Source: CANDOC01 sp965261725
GTDB lineage: Bacteria > Pseudomonadota > Gammaproteobacteria > Pseudomonadales > Endozoicomonadaceae
Length of the DNA stretch: 64,000 nt
Assembly: GCA_965261725.1 (NCBI GenBank)
Contig: CBDHDU010000034.1
Location: 202,095 to 266,094, forward strand
Direction of reading: 5' to 3'
In this document: piece by piece, positions 8,964-17,414 of the stretch
Layout of the letters: the number at the start of each line of letters is the position of its first letter
Numbering within the stretch: the first letter of the stretch is position 1
The notes under the pieces: model-generated
The model's input: only the letters and a program-made list of their open reading frames with translations
The model's database searches: none
Told to the model about the DNA's origin: nothing
Position numbers and translations under genes: made by a program

Positions 8964-9785
8964 GTGATTGACCAAGTGACGAAGTGGATTGTTGCTCTGC
9001 TGGCAATCGTAACTGTGACGGCTGCATTTCTGGCCTTCTCGAAAGGTGCTGTAGCCCCGCCAGAATTTGTCAGCCCCAGTCCGTGGACACTGGCATCACT
9101 TGGTTTTCTGGTTGCTTTGATGGGCTGGATGCCTGCACCGATTGAGGTTTCAGCAATGAACTCGGTCTGGTGCTTAAGTAAAAGAAAAGAACGGGGTTCT
9201 TTCAGTGTAAAAGAAGCCTTGTTTGATATGAATGTGGGCTATATCGGTACTGCTATTCTGGTACTGTTTTTCCTTGGCATGGGCGCAACGGTATTACACG
9301 GCAGTGGTATTGAACCGGCTTCCAGTGGTGCAGCCTTCACCAGTCAGTTGGTTTCAATCTATTCATCAACCATTGGTGAGTGGAGTAGCTGGCTGATTTT
9401 TGTGGCAGCCATCTGCTGTATTTATAGTTCTACCTTAGCCTGCATCGATGGTTATAACCGTACCACATACAGTGCGTGGCTGAACCTGAAGGTGCATGAT
9501 TCTGAAAATACAGAAAACCCTCTGCTTATTCTGGTTGTTACCGGGCTTGCCCTGACTGTTGTGCTGATGTTCCCCGGCTCAATACTGGCGATGCTGAAGT
9601 TTGCCATGATTGCTGCATTTTTAACGACGCCGATTTTTGGCTGGCTGAATTTTAAGGTGATTAATTCGGAACAAGTGCCTGCGGAGCACCGCCCCGGTTC
9701 ATTTTTAAAAGTATGGGCTCAGGCCGGGCTGGTATTTCTGTTTGGTTTTGCCGGGCTGTTCATCTGGTGGCAGTGGTTTATGTAA
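8964..9785 (+). pseudogene. NRAMP-type metal transporter lacking its N-terminal half
   Basis: The 273 residues match the second half of NRAMP divalent-metal transporters. The frame opens as YKVIDQVTKWIVALL just after a stop codon, which looks like the middle of such a protein (start of TM5) and not its beginning. The TM6 motif appears as MGWMPAPIEVSAMN, in place of the classic MPH motif. TM1-TM4, including the DPGN metal-binding helix, are absent from the upstream 340 bp. GTG at 8964 could start translation, but a working transporter seems unlikely. I treat it as a 5'-truncated remnant. Confidence 0.7.
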
Positions 9786-9790
9786 TCCGG

Positions 9791-10735
9791 CTACTGAATC
9801 CGTAAAACATCCCGGTAAATCTGGTTCTTGGTCAGGAGCCAGGTTTTTTCGGCGGAACTGCCTTCCAGAATGGCAATCGATGACTGGGTCGCTTCGAAAG
9901 TTTTTAAAGCATCCAGCAGTGATGTTTCTGGATGTAATACGGCAATATCCCGCGAGAGTGAGCCGACCTTAATATGGTCGGCACCGCTTACCAGCTGGTG
10001 AGCGATATGGCGATAAAGAACAACGCCGCAGGGCTGACTGCGTTTTGTGACGATATAGCGTTTATCCGGCTGTTCTTTGAAAATGGGGTGAAGCTCAGCC
10101 AGAGTAGAATCAGCAGATATCCAGTTTTTGGTAAGCGGTTCGGAAGGTAGTTCTGCAATGGTACGGTGCCTCAAATCCAGAACCTGTTCAGCCATTTTCC
10201 GCTCTTTCTTACCAATAACACCGGATTTGCCGAAATGCTTGAGAATAAACTTAAGTTCTGCCCGGCTGAGTTTGCTGTGATTTTCTTTTCGAAACAGGCG
10301 GACCCAAATCAAGGTTATCCACAACATGGGTTTTAATATCAGGCATATTTTCCTGACGGCCCCCGCACTGTTGATCATAATGCGGTCTGCAAACTGTACT
10401 GCAATCAGTTTGGGCAGTACCTTGGCGAAAACCAGCATGCCGTAGGTTAAGAGGCCTGTGAATATTGCCAGCCCGGTTTCCTGAAAAAGTTCTCCGGCCA
10501 TTGCGCCAATGACTGAACTTCCTGCGATACTGATGAGGGTAATCAGGATGACCATTGATGAAAGGTGAGCATCTTTATGGTGAATCACATAGCGGATGTC
10601 TTCTTCGTTTGATGGCTTGTGTTGCAGGATATAAGCCAGCCGGAGTTCATCAATGTAAATAATGGCAGATTCGATAACAGAAAAGACGGCAGTCAGCAGA
10701 ATTAATAAGGTTGTTAAACCTGCTATCTCCAGCAT
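9791..10735 (-). CDS. DUF21/CNNM-type membrane protein with CBS domains
   Basis: A 314-residue protein with a DUF21 membrane domain (about residues 1-150, four hydrophobic segments) followed by a cytoplasmic CBS-pair region (about 185-310). This layout is typical of the CNNM/CorC family linked to magnesium or cobalt efflux. The usual C-terminal CorC/HlyC transporter-associated domain is missing, so it is a short form. It is convergent with the NRAMP remnant (5 bp between stops). Metal specificity is not shown. Confidence 0.75.
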   Translation of the reverse strand: MLEIAGLTTLLILLTAVFSVIESAIIYIDELRLAYILQHKPSNEEDIRYVIHHKDAHLSSMVILITLISIAGSSVIGAMAGELFQETGLAIFTGLLTYGMLVFAKVLPKLIAVQFADRIMINSAGAVRKICLILKPMLWITLIWVRLFRKENHSKLSRAELKFILKHFGKSGVIGKKERKMAEQVLDLRHRTIAELPSEPLTKNWISADSTLAELHPIFKEQPDKRYIVTKRSQPCGVVLYRHIAHQLVSGADHIKVGSLSRDIAVLHPETSLLDALKTFEATQSSIAILEGSSAEKTWLLTKNQIYRDVLRIQ

Positions 10736-10837
10736 TGCTTCCTCCTTGAAACACTACTGTTAATATATCGACAGTTTGCGCCTTTTCTGTAGTTTTTGTC
10801 ATCCTTTTATTTGCTTTTATACACAATACGTCATTAT

Positions 10838-11458
10838 CTAAACGGCTTCTGTCGCTTCTTCGTTGTGTTCATCTTTTATTGTCATTGCCTTTAACATATC
10901 AACAGCTGATTGCATCATATCGTCTAGTGATGATTTGAAATCATCCAGATACCACTGAACATAGCAACCATGAATCAGTGCCAGAATAGCAACGCTCATC
11001 TCGGGTGTCAGCGTAAAACGGTCGGTTGAAAGCTTGATAACAATGCTCTCCTGATACTGCTTCCAGGCCTGAGCGACAAGTTTACGCACTTCCGGTGCCC
11101 GTTGTGGTGTTAACACCAGATTGAGGATAACAGCCAGTGCTTTTTTATTATTTTCAAAGGCTCCGGTTACGTACTCCAGTATTTCTGACAGACGATCGAC
11201 CGGACATTCGCTGCTAAGCGGTGCGCCCAGCACTTCCTGTTCAAGACGATAAAAAATAGTCTGGAGTGCTTCAGTTACCAGTAAGTCTTTACTGCCGAAA
11301 TGCCAGAGAATACTGCTTTTGGCGATGCCTGCCTCTTTGGCAATGCGGTCGAGGGAGACAGTCTGATAATCTTCTGCCTGTAGCAGATTCATCGTCGTTT
11401 CAAGAATCCGCTTTTTGCTGAGTGCGCCGCGGCGGTTAGTCGTTGCAATTTCATTCAT
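10838..11458 (-). CDS. TetR-family transcriptional regulator
   Basis: A 206-residue repressor. The N-terminal TetR helix-turn-helix spans about residues 15-60 (ILETTMNLLQAEDYQTVSLD, then IAKEAGIAKSSILWHFGSKD). The C-terminal ligand domain has no clear subfamily signature. The CNNM-like gene downstream on the same strand is about 100 bp away, and the upstream side is occupied by an IS. The regulated genes are unknown. Confidence 0.85.
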   Translation of the reverse strand: MNEIATTNRRGALSKKRILETTMNLLQAEDYQTVSLDRIAKEAGIAKSSILWHFGSKDLLVTEALQTIFYRLEQEVLGAPLSSECPVDRLSEILEYVTGAFENNKKALAVILNLVLTPQRAPEVRKLVAQAWKQYQESIVIKLSTDRFTLTPEMSVAILALIHGCYVQWYLDDFKSSLDDMMQSAVDMLKAMTIKDEHNEEATEAV

Positions 11459-11523
11459 TTGTAATACATATTCTTTGAGATATTGCTGAGTTGCATACTA
11501 CACGACAAGTGGTTTTTATTTAA

Positions 11524-13142
11524 CCTGAAAACATAGTCAAACTGATTTGATTATGCTTGCGAGGATGGCATAGATTGTACCGACCATTCAGTCCATAACA
11601 GGAAATATAACTGAGAGAATAATAACCTGAATCCGTGAGTTCGTGGCCATTGAATTTGCCAAAAAGCCAGTAATAGCAGCATATGTAGGCTAATATTTGC
11701 TCATCTAGATTTTCACCATATAAGTGAATTTTTGTGGAACTAAAATTTGAGCAATCCGACACGGAATTTTATACTCCGGCAGCGGGTCTGTGCTTTGTCG
11801 GTGATGCCCTGAACAAGAAAACATCTTTAAAAAAGTCATTGCGTTCTATCAAGAAGCGCCATGGCATCCCTAATATTGATCTGGTTCGAGCTTTTATCGG
11901 CCTGTTGGCCTTAGGCAAAACTGATTTTGATGCCATTGATAATTATCGCCATGATGATTGGTTCAAGCGCAGCATGGGCATTAAACAAATGCCGTCCGCC
12001 AGCCGGCTTCGCCAGCGTTTTAATGAAGATGCCACCCAACTGATTCCGTTAATTGAAGAAGCGCTTCCCGAACTGTTGTTGGAACTGGGCGCGCCGATCT
12101 CTCCGCTTTCAAAAGAACTGGATCACCTTCAGCATATCCCACTGGATATAGACGTTACTCCGCAAGATAACAGCAGAACCCAAAAAGAAGGTTCTCAGTG
12201 GACATACAAACACTTCCATGGCTTCGCCCCGATTATGTCTTATGTAGGGAAAGAAGGATGGTGCATAGGAGCTGAGCTTCGCCCTGGCTCACAACATTCC
12301 CAGAATGATTTTGTACCTTTCCTGAACACGGTATTGCACAGACTTCGTCGCGTAACCCGGACCTCGGTATTACTGCGACTCGACAGCGGGCATGACGCAG
12401 AAGACACTCGCAGAGAGATAGCGGATCACAGCAATGTTGATCACATAATCAAGCTCAATCCACGCAAGCAATATACCGTTACTGCCTGGCTGCCAACCTT
12501 TGAGGAAAAAGGCGTGCAGTGGGATGAGCTTCGCCCTGGAAAAACCTGTGCGACACTCTCGATCATCCATGAAACCGACTACGGCCAACAACGGCTTATT
12601 ATCCGTATTATCAAGCGTACTACCGACTCGGTTGGTCAGTATTTTTTAGCACCGGACTACGAGCTGGAGGGTTGGTGGACGACACTAGATGAGGCTGAAT
12701 ATAGTGATGATAATGTCATATTGCTTTATGAAGATCATGCGACCAGCGAACAGTTTCACAGTGAGTTCAAGACTGACATGGATCTTGAAAGACTGCCTTC
12801 AGGAAAATTTGATACCAATGATCTTGTAATGTGCCTTGGTGCGGTGGCTTACAACATTTTACGTTACATGGGGCAAACCTGCCTGACCGGCCCTAACTCA
12901 CCTGTTCGTCACAAAGCGCAGCGTCGTAGAATTAAGACAGTTATGCAGGAACTGATCTACCAGTCAGCGCGATTATTAGAACGAGGTCGTCAGTTTATTC
13001 TGCGTTTTGGTCGTCACAGTCCCGGATTATCCGCCTTCATGGGGCTCTTTCCTGAAAAACAGCTCTGTTAGCTGATCCTATTCTTTTAACGGTTGAATGG
13101 AGAGATGCTGCTTATGCTGGCAGGATTTCATTCATATTCAGG
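11524..13142 (+). mobile_element. IS1380-family insertion sequence
   Basis: About 1.62 kb enclosing one IS1380-type transposase gene. The proposed ends are CCTGAAAACATAG on the left and the reverse complement of CCTGAATATGAATG on the right. They share CCTGAA and a few further positions, as expected for IS1380 ends that begin with CCT. I could not find a convincing target duplication, so the boundaries are tentative. It separates the TetR gene from a truncated GMC oxidoreductase. Confidence 0.65.
11734..13071 (+). CDS. IS1380-family transposase
   Basis: A 445-residue DDE transposase. The first catalytic Asp lies in the segment PLDIDVTPQDNS, the second in LRLDSGHDAEDTRREI, and the C-terminal acidic residue in HATSEQFHSEFKTDMDLERL, which is the hallmark motif of IS1380 transposases. 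The GTG start gives MELKFEQSDTEF, a normal IS1380 opening. The frame is uninterrupted, so the element may still be active. Confidence 0.85.
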   Translation: MELKFEQSDTEFYTPAAGLCFVGDALNKKTSLKKSLRSIKKRHGIPNIDLVRAFIGLLALGKTDFDAIDNYRHDDWFKRSMGIKQMPSASRLRQRFNEDATQLIPLIEEALPELLLELGAPISPLSKELDHLQHIPLDIDVTPQDNSRTQKEGSQWTYKHFHGFAPIMSYVGKEGWCIGAELRPGSQHSQNDFVPFLNTVLHRLRRVTRTSVLLRLDSGHDAEDTRREIADHSNVDHIIKLNPRKQYTVTAWLPTFEEKGVQWDELRPGKTCATLSIIHETDYGQQRLIIRIIKRTTDSVGQYFLAPDYELEGWWTTLDEAEYSDDNVILLYEDHATSEQFHSEFKTDMDLERLPSGKFDTNDLVMCLGAVAYNILRYMGQTCLTGPNSPVRHKAQRRRIKTVMQELIYQSARLLERGRQFILRFGRHSPGLSAFMGLFPEKQLC

Positions 13143-13305
13143 GTTGAAATTCCCCAACATCATTTAAATACATGCTGATTTTTTTGACTTTGCTTTACCA
13201 TTCTCTGGCAAGTTTCAAAAAAACATAACCCTATTCTGTAGGTTTGAATCCATGGGTTGAAAAAGCTTCTCTATAATCAAGAAGTCACGGATTCAGGAAT
13301 AAGAA

Positions 13306-13545
13306 ATGAACAGTTTTGATTATATTGTTGTGGGCGCTGGCCCAGCTGGTAGTGTCATGGCGAGTCGTTTGTCAGAGATTAACCTCACCTCTGCATGCTT
13401 GCTGGAAGCCGGTGCCCCCGATAAGTCACCCATGATTAGCCTGCCAGCGGGCATGGGCTATGTTTCTTGCTGTATGGATAAAGGCTCTAAGGTTATCCGT
13501 TGTGGTTGTTGTCAGTATGCTGTATTAATGCCCAAGCTAAAATAA
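13306..13545 (+). pseudogene. GMC-family oxidoreductase, N-terminal remnant
   Basis: The first ~50 codons encode the FAD-binding start of a GMC oxidoreductase (choline dehydrogenase-like): DYIVVGAGPAGSVMASRLSE with the GxGxxG dinucleotide motif, then LLEAGAPDKSPMISLPAGMG. After about residue 60 the similarity is lost and the frame stops at 79 codons, while full proteins have over 500. It is a remnant left between the IS1380 element and the fucosyltransferase gene. Confidence 0.75.
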
Positions 13546-13569
13546 AAACTCAATTAATCAGATGTTTCC

Positions 13570-14460
13570 ATGATCATTGCCCGCCCGATTGGTGGTCTGG
13601 CTAACCAGATGAGTGTCTATGCAGCAGGCCGGATGCTGGCTGAGTATCATGCTGTGCCATTGAAGATCGATCTTTCCGGTCTGAATAATTATAATCTCTG
13701 GGATTATGAGCTGGATAAATTATCCATTAAAGCTGAAATTGCCACTGGTGAGGAAATTAAAGCCGTCTGCCGAACCACTAACAGCCAGTTTCTGGAAAAG
13801 CTGAAAGATAAAATAAGAAAGAAATTCCATATTCATATGCATGTCTACCGGGAATGGCTACTGGCTTATGACCCTGGTTTTTTGTCACTGCCTGATGATA
13901 TGTACCTGGGCGGTTCATTCCCAAGTGTTCAGTACTGCCATCCGGTGCGGCATTTATTGCAGGATGAATTTCAGGTGAGTTTTCCCCTGAGTGAAGCCAC
14001 TCAGGCTTGGGAAACGAAAATGCAGGCCTGTCACTCTGTTTCACTGCATATTCGCAGAGGGGATTACGCTAATAACCCGAGTACCCGCTCCTATCACGGT
14101 TTGCTTGATCTGGGCTATTACCGGAAATCAATTGAGCATATGGAGCTGCACGTTGAATCGCCGGAGTTTTTTATTTTTTCGGATGACCTTGAGTGGGTGC
14201 GGGATAACCTGACCAGCGACAGCAAAATGCATTTTGTGGATGCGAATGGTCCGGAGAATGGTTATCAGGATTATCATCTGATGCAGCAGTGTAAGCATCA
14301 TATCATTGCCAACAGTGGCTTCAGCCGCTGGCCGGCGTATCTGAACGATTACAGTGATAAGATTGTTTGTATGCCGGAGACTTGGTTTCAGCGGGATTTT
14401 CCACAGGTGGATGCGGGACCGTTGGAGTGGGTGCGGATTGAGAATAGTTCACATACATAG
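13570..14460 (+). CDS. Alpha-1,2-fucosyltransferase-like glycosyltransferase (GT11)
   Basis: A 296-residue GT11 protein, a family that transfers fucose from GDP-fucose to galactose in surface glycans. Motifs visible are GGLANQM at the N-terminus, HIRRGDY near residue 160 (nucleotide-sugar binding), and ANSGFSRW near 258, the counterpart of the usual ANSTFSWW. The length is normal. It stands alone, with no capsule or O-antigen genes around it. It may modify LPS or host-like glycans, but the acceptor is unknown. Confidence 0.82.
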   Translation: MIIARPIGGLANQMSVYAAGRMLAEYHAVPLKIDLSGLNNYNLWDYELDKLSIKAEIATGEEIKAVCRTTNSQFLEKLKDKIRKKFHIHMHVYREWLLAYDPGFLSLPDDMYLGGSFPSVQYCHPVRHLLQDEFQVSFPLSEATQAWETKMQACHSVSLHIRRGDYANNPSTRSYHGLLDLGYYRKSIEHMELHVESPEFFIFSDDLEWVRDNLTSDSKMHFVDANGPENGYQDYHLMQQCKHHIIANSGFSRWPAYLNDYSDKIVCMPETWFQRDFPQVDAGPLEWVRIENSSHT

Positions 14461-14510
14461 TGCTATGGAGCTATGTATGTGGAAGCGGTGACTGCTGCAG
14501 GTCATTCGGA

Positions 14511-15299
14511 TTAGCTGGGAATCTGATGCATTATCTGGCTGACGTGAAACCATCCTATTGTTTGTTCCAGCCGCTGAAGGGTATCGATAAAGTCCTGAGT
14601 ACGACTGTCACATGCAACATAACCGTAGCGGCTTGCTGCGGTTAGAACCTCTGGGTCGTCATCAAAGAAGAATACGTCTTGTGGTTTGTACATAGGCCGG
14701 TGTCCTCTGGAAAAGCAGCCTCGATTACGTTCAGTTGAAAGACTTAATATACGGCTGACTGTTTCAGCTTTGTTTCTGTCGATGGTGATACCATGCACTT
14801 CTTTGCCTATCATCTCCCCTGTGATAATCGTCATATGGATCAGTAAATCAGCTGTAGCGCCCAGCTTTACACTAAAAAAAGCACGAATAGCCCCCGAGCT
14901 CCAATGACCATGGGTGTACACTATGATTTTGATATTTCCATTTACTACTTCATTTATAGTTGTATAGTCGCAAAGGGCGGCTATCAACCTTTGCATTGGT
15001 TCAGTTGCCAGAGTCCACACCAAACCTTCAGGAGCCGGGCTGGCGCTTGTATCCCAGACACTTTGCATAGAGAACGAAGAGGCGCTTTCAGACCTGTTAC
15101 TACCCGTCCGGGCATTAAAAATGCTTTCATCGAGTGTGTTTATCTGGCAAGGCGTTAGCAGCTTTTGGTATTGAGGGATGTCATTTAGGACGTCGGGTTT
15201 ACCTTTGAATTTTTCAGAAAAATGGACGCCCTCTTGCTCTGTTTTGACTCTGTGCCATAGCGTTTGATCCATATCGAAGACCAGAACATAGCGTTTCAT
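14511..15299 (-). CDS. HAD-like phosphatase-type protein
   Basis: I place the start at MKRYVLVFDMDQTLW (15299), since the longer frame would run into the divergent phoP-like gene. The DxDxT motif of HAD hydrolases (DMDQT) is at residues 9-13. The distal acidic motif is VFFFDDDPEV near residue 220, and a YTHGHWSSGAIR segment may hold the second motif. The protein is about 262 residues with a serine-rich middle. FCP-like or effector-type HAD phosphatases look similar; the substrate is unknown. It is divergently transcribed from the two-component genes. Confidence 0.65.
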   Translation of the reverse strand: MKRYVLVFDMDQTLWHRVKTEQEGVHFSEKFKGKPDVLNDIPQYQKLLTPCQINTLDESIFNARTGSNRSESASSFSMQSVWDTSASPAPEGLVWTLATEPMQRLIAALCDYTTINEVVNGNIKIIVYTHGHWSSGAIRAFFSVKLGATADLLIHMTIITGEMIGKEVHGITIDRNKAETVSRILSLSTERNRGCFSRGHRPMYKPQDVFFFDDDPEVLTAASRYGYVACDSRTQDFIDTLQRLEQTIGWFHVSQIMHQIPS

Positions 15300-15331
15300 A
15301 CCAGAACTCTGTTGGACAAATATTGTTTGTA

Positions 15332-16006
15332 ATGAATATTTTAGTCGTAGAAGACGATCCGTTGCTGCGCCATCATCTTGATTATCAGCTAAAAGATAAG
15401 AATTGTCGTGTATGGGTTGTTGCTGAAGCTGTAACAGCATTACATATGGTGGAAGATTACTCACCTGAAGTTGCCATTATTGATTTGGGGTTACCCGACA
15501 TGGACGGGTTGGAGCTGATTCGTCAGCTCAGAAAGAATGGGCATACGTTCCCGGTGCTGATTCTGACAGCGCGCGGAAACTGGCGGGATAAAGTTGAAGG
15601 GCTTGAAGCCGGTGCAGATGACTATCTTGTTAAACCTTTCCAGTTTGAAGAGCTAATGGCCCGATTACAGGCGCTGGTACGCCGGTCATCAGGTTTTTCC
15701 AGCCCAAGCATTGAAGCAGAACCTTTCAGACTGGATCTTTCCGGTAAACAGGCATGGGCACATAATCAGCAGATTGATTTGACGGCATATGAATACCGCC
15801 TGCTGGAATATCTGATGCGTTATCATCAGCAGGTTATATCCAAAAACCGTTTGGCGGAACAGCTACATGATGGTACTGACCGGGACAGCAATGTTGTCGA
15901 AGTGCTGGTGGCGAGGCTTCGGAAGAAGCTTGAGAAAGCCGGTGGGGTTAATCCGATTCAAACGGTAAGGGGACAGGGCTACCTGTTCAATTTACGCTGC
16001 CTATGA
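15332..16006 (+). CDS. PhoP-like OmpR-family response regulator
   Basis: A 224-residue response regulator. The receiver domain opens MNILVVEDDPLLRHH, the phospho-acceptor Asp lies in IIDLGLPDMDG and the conserved Lys in VKPF. The C-terminal winged-helix DNA-binding domain runs from about residue 130 and ends TVRGQGYLF. The sequence style and the overlapping sensor gene that starts 4 bp before its stop match PhoP-PhoQ, which respond to Mg2+ and antimicrobial peptides. The ATG at 15332 is chosen over the TTG three codons upstream. Confidence 0.82.
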   Translation: MNILVVEDDPLLRHHLDYQLKDKNCRVWVVAEAVTALHMVEDYSPEVAIIDLGLPDMDGLELIRQLRKNGHTFPVLILTARGNWRDKVEGLEAGADDYLVKPFQFEELMARLQALVRRSSGFSSPSIEAEPFRLDLSGKQAWAHNQQIDLTAYEYRLLEYLMRYHQQVISKNRLAEQLHDGTDRDSNVVEVLVARLRKKLEKAGGVNPIQTVRGQGYLFNLRCL

Positions 16007-17363
16007 ACTCATTGAAGACCCGCTTGCTGCTAACAACTGTCATTGTCCTGACCCTGTTTATTGTCATCATTGAGTTTGTTACGACTCAGGTGTTTGAAGA
16101 TACCCTGCTTGAGTCTGTGCATGGCAGATTGGCAGCAGATGCCAGCGCGCTTGCTGTCGTTGCTCATAGTCGTCAGGGGCGGTTAATAATGCCTCAGAAA
16201 CTGGGCCAGATATCTGAACTGCTCAGTCAGGGGCTAATATATGACAGTGAAAAAAAACTCATATGGCATACCGGCAAAGAGCTTGATTCAAGTTTTTCAA
16301 CCCTTCCGAATTATGACCGGAATAGTACTGTACCTACGGTGGTAAATATTACAGGAGGTACGCCGTATTTTATTTATGGGTTAGATAAAACTATCGGGGG
16401 GGAAATAGCAAACTTGATATCAGCATCGTAACTGTACAGCCAGCCAGTGAATACTATAAATCTGTCAGGCGTTTTGTTAACCGGTTAATTCTGTGGCTGA
16501 CAGCACTCTCTCTCGGTCTGCTATTAGCTATGTGGGTAGTCTTGCATACAGGGTTTAAACCGCTGAGGTTACTTGCGTCTCAGCTGGGAGAAATTGAGTC
16601 GGGATTACGTGAGTCGCTAACGGGTGTTTATCCGAGAGAGCTGGTGAAATTAGTTAATGGACTGAACCGGCTGCTGCACAATGAGCGCAATCAGCGAGAA
16701 CGTTACAGAAATACGATGTCAGATCTTGCCCATAGTTTAAAAACTCCGTTGGCTGTTATGTCGAGTGCCTGCCAGACTCAGATTTTGCAGGAGCAGGGAC
16801 AGAGTGTTGATACAGGTCATCTGGAAATGGAAAAGACAATTGTTGATCAGGTAGACAGAATGAACCAGATTGTCGGTTATCAACTTCAGCGGGCTTTGGT
16901 CGGCAGAAAGACATTACAGAAAACGCCCGTTAAAGTTGAGCCTGCCGTGCGTCGTTTATGCCAGACACTTGAAAAGGTATATCGTCACAAGGACGTTATG
17001 TTACAGCTTGATTTGCAGAAAGGTAGCCACTTTATTGGTGATGAGCAGGACTTCATGGAGGTGATGGGTAATCTGCTCGACAATGCTTATCGTCTGTGTC
17101 TGGCTGAAGTGAAAGTCTCTGCTTTAACGATTCTGAAGAATAATCAGCGGGCTCTTTCTGTACAGGTTGAAGATGATGGTGGTGTACCTGAATATTTACG
17201 AAACAGAATACTGAAAAGAGGTCAGCGGGAAGACAGTCGTTCATCAGGACAGGGTATTGGTTTAGCGGTAGTGGTTGATATTGTCGAGAGCTATGAAGGA
17301 ACTCTCGAAGTAGATGAATCTTCTTTGGGTGGGGCAATTTTCAGAGTCATCCTCCCACTATAA
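16003..17363 (+). pseudogene. PhoQ-like sensor histidine kinase broken in a G7 run
   Basis: Two frames together make one full kinase. The first (16003-16431) holds the N-terminal membrane helix and sensor domain. The second holds TM2 (about 16480-16550), the H-box SDLAHSLKTPLAV, the N-box NLLDNAYRL and the G-box GQGIGLAVVV, ending at 17363. The break is at the G7 run 16396-16402. Adding one G gives an open frame through LDISIVTVQPASEYYKSVRR into TM2, with no other defect. Either the run is phase-variable, the gene is newly dead, or the base is an assembly error. The start overlaps the regulator stop by 4 bp. Confidence 0.8.
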
Positions 17364-17414
17364 AATTTCCCGGCTTGCTACACTGTTGTTCTGAAGTACT
17401 GTATTGGGGGAGTT

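Noticed and set aside
11520..11762. An 80-codon minus-strand frame in the left part of the IS1380 element
   Set aside because: It overlaps the IS end and the transposase start, has random composition, and lacks a ribosome site.
16003..17363. Programmed ribosomal frameshifting in the PhoQ-like gene
   Set aside because: Programmed frameshifting normally needs a slippery heptamer with a downstream structure and is not known for PhoQ. A plain homopolymer indel is the simpler explanation.
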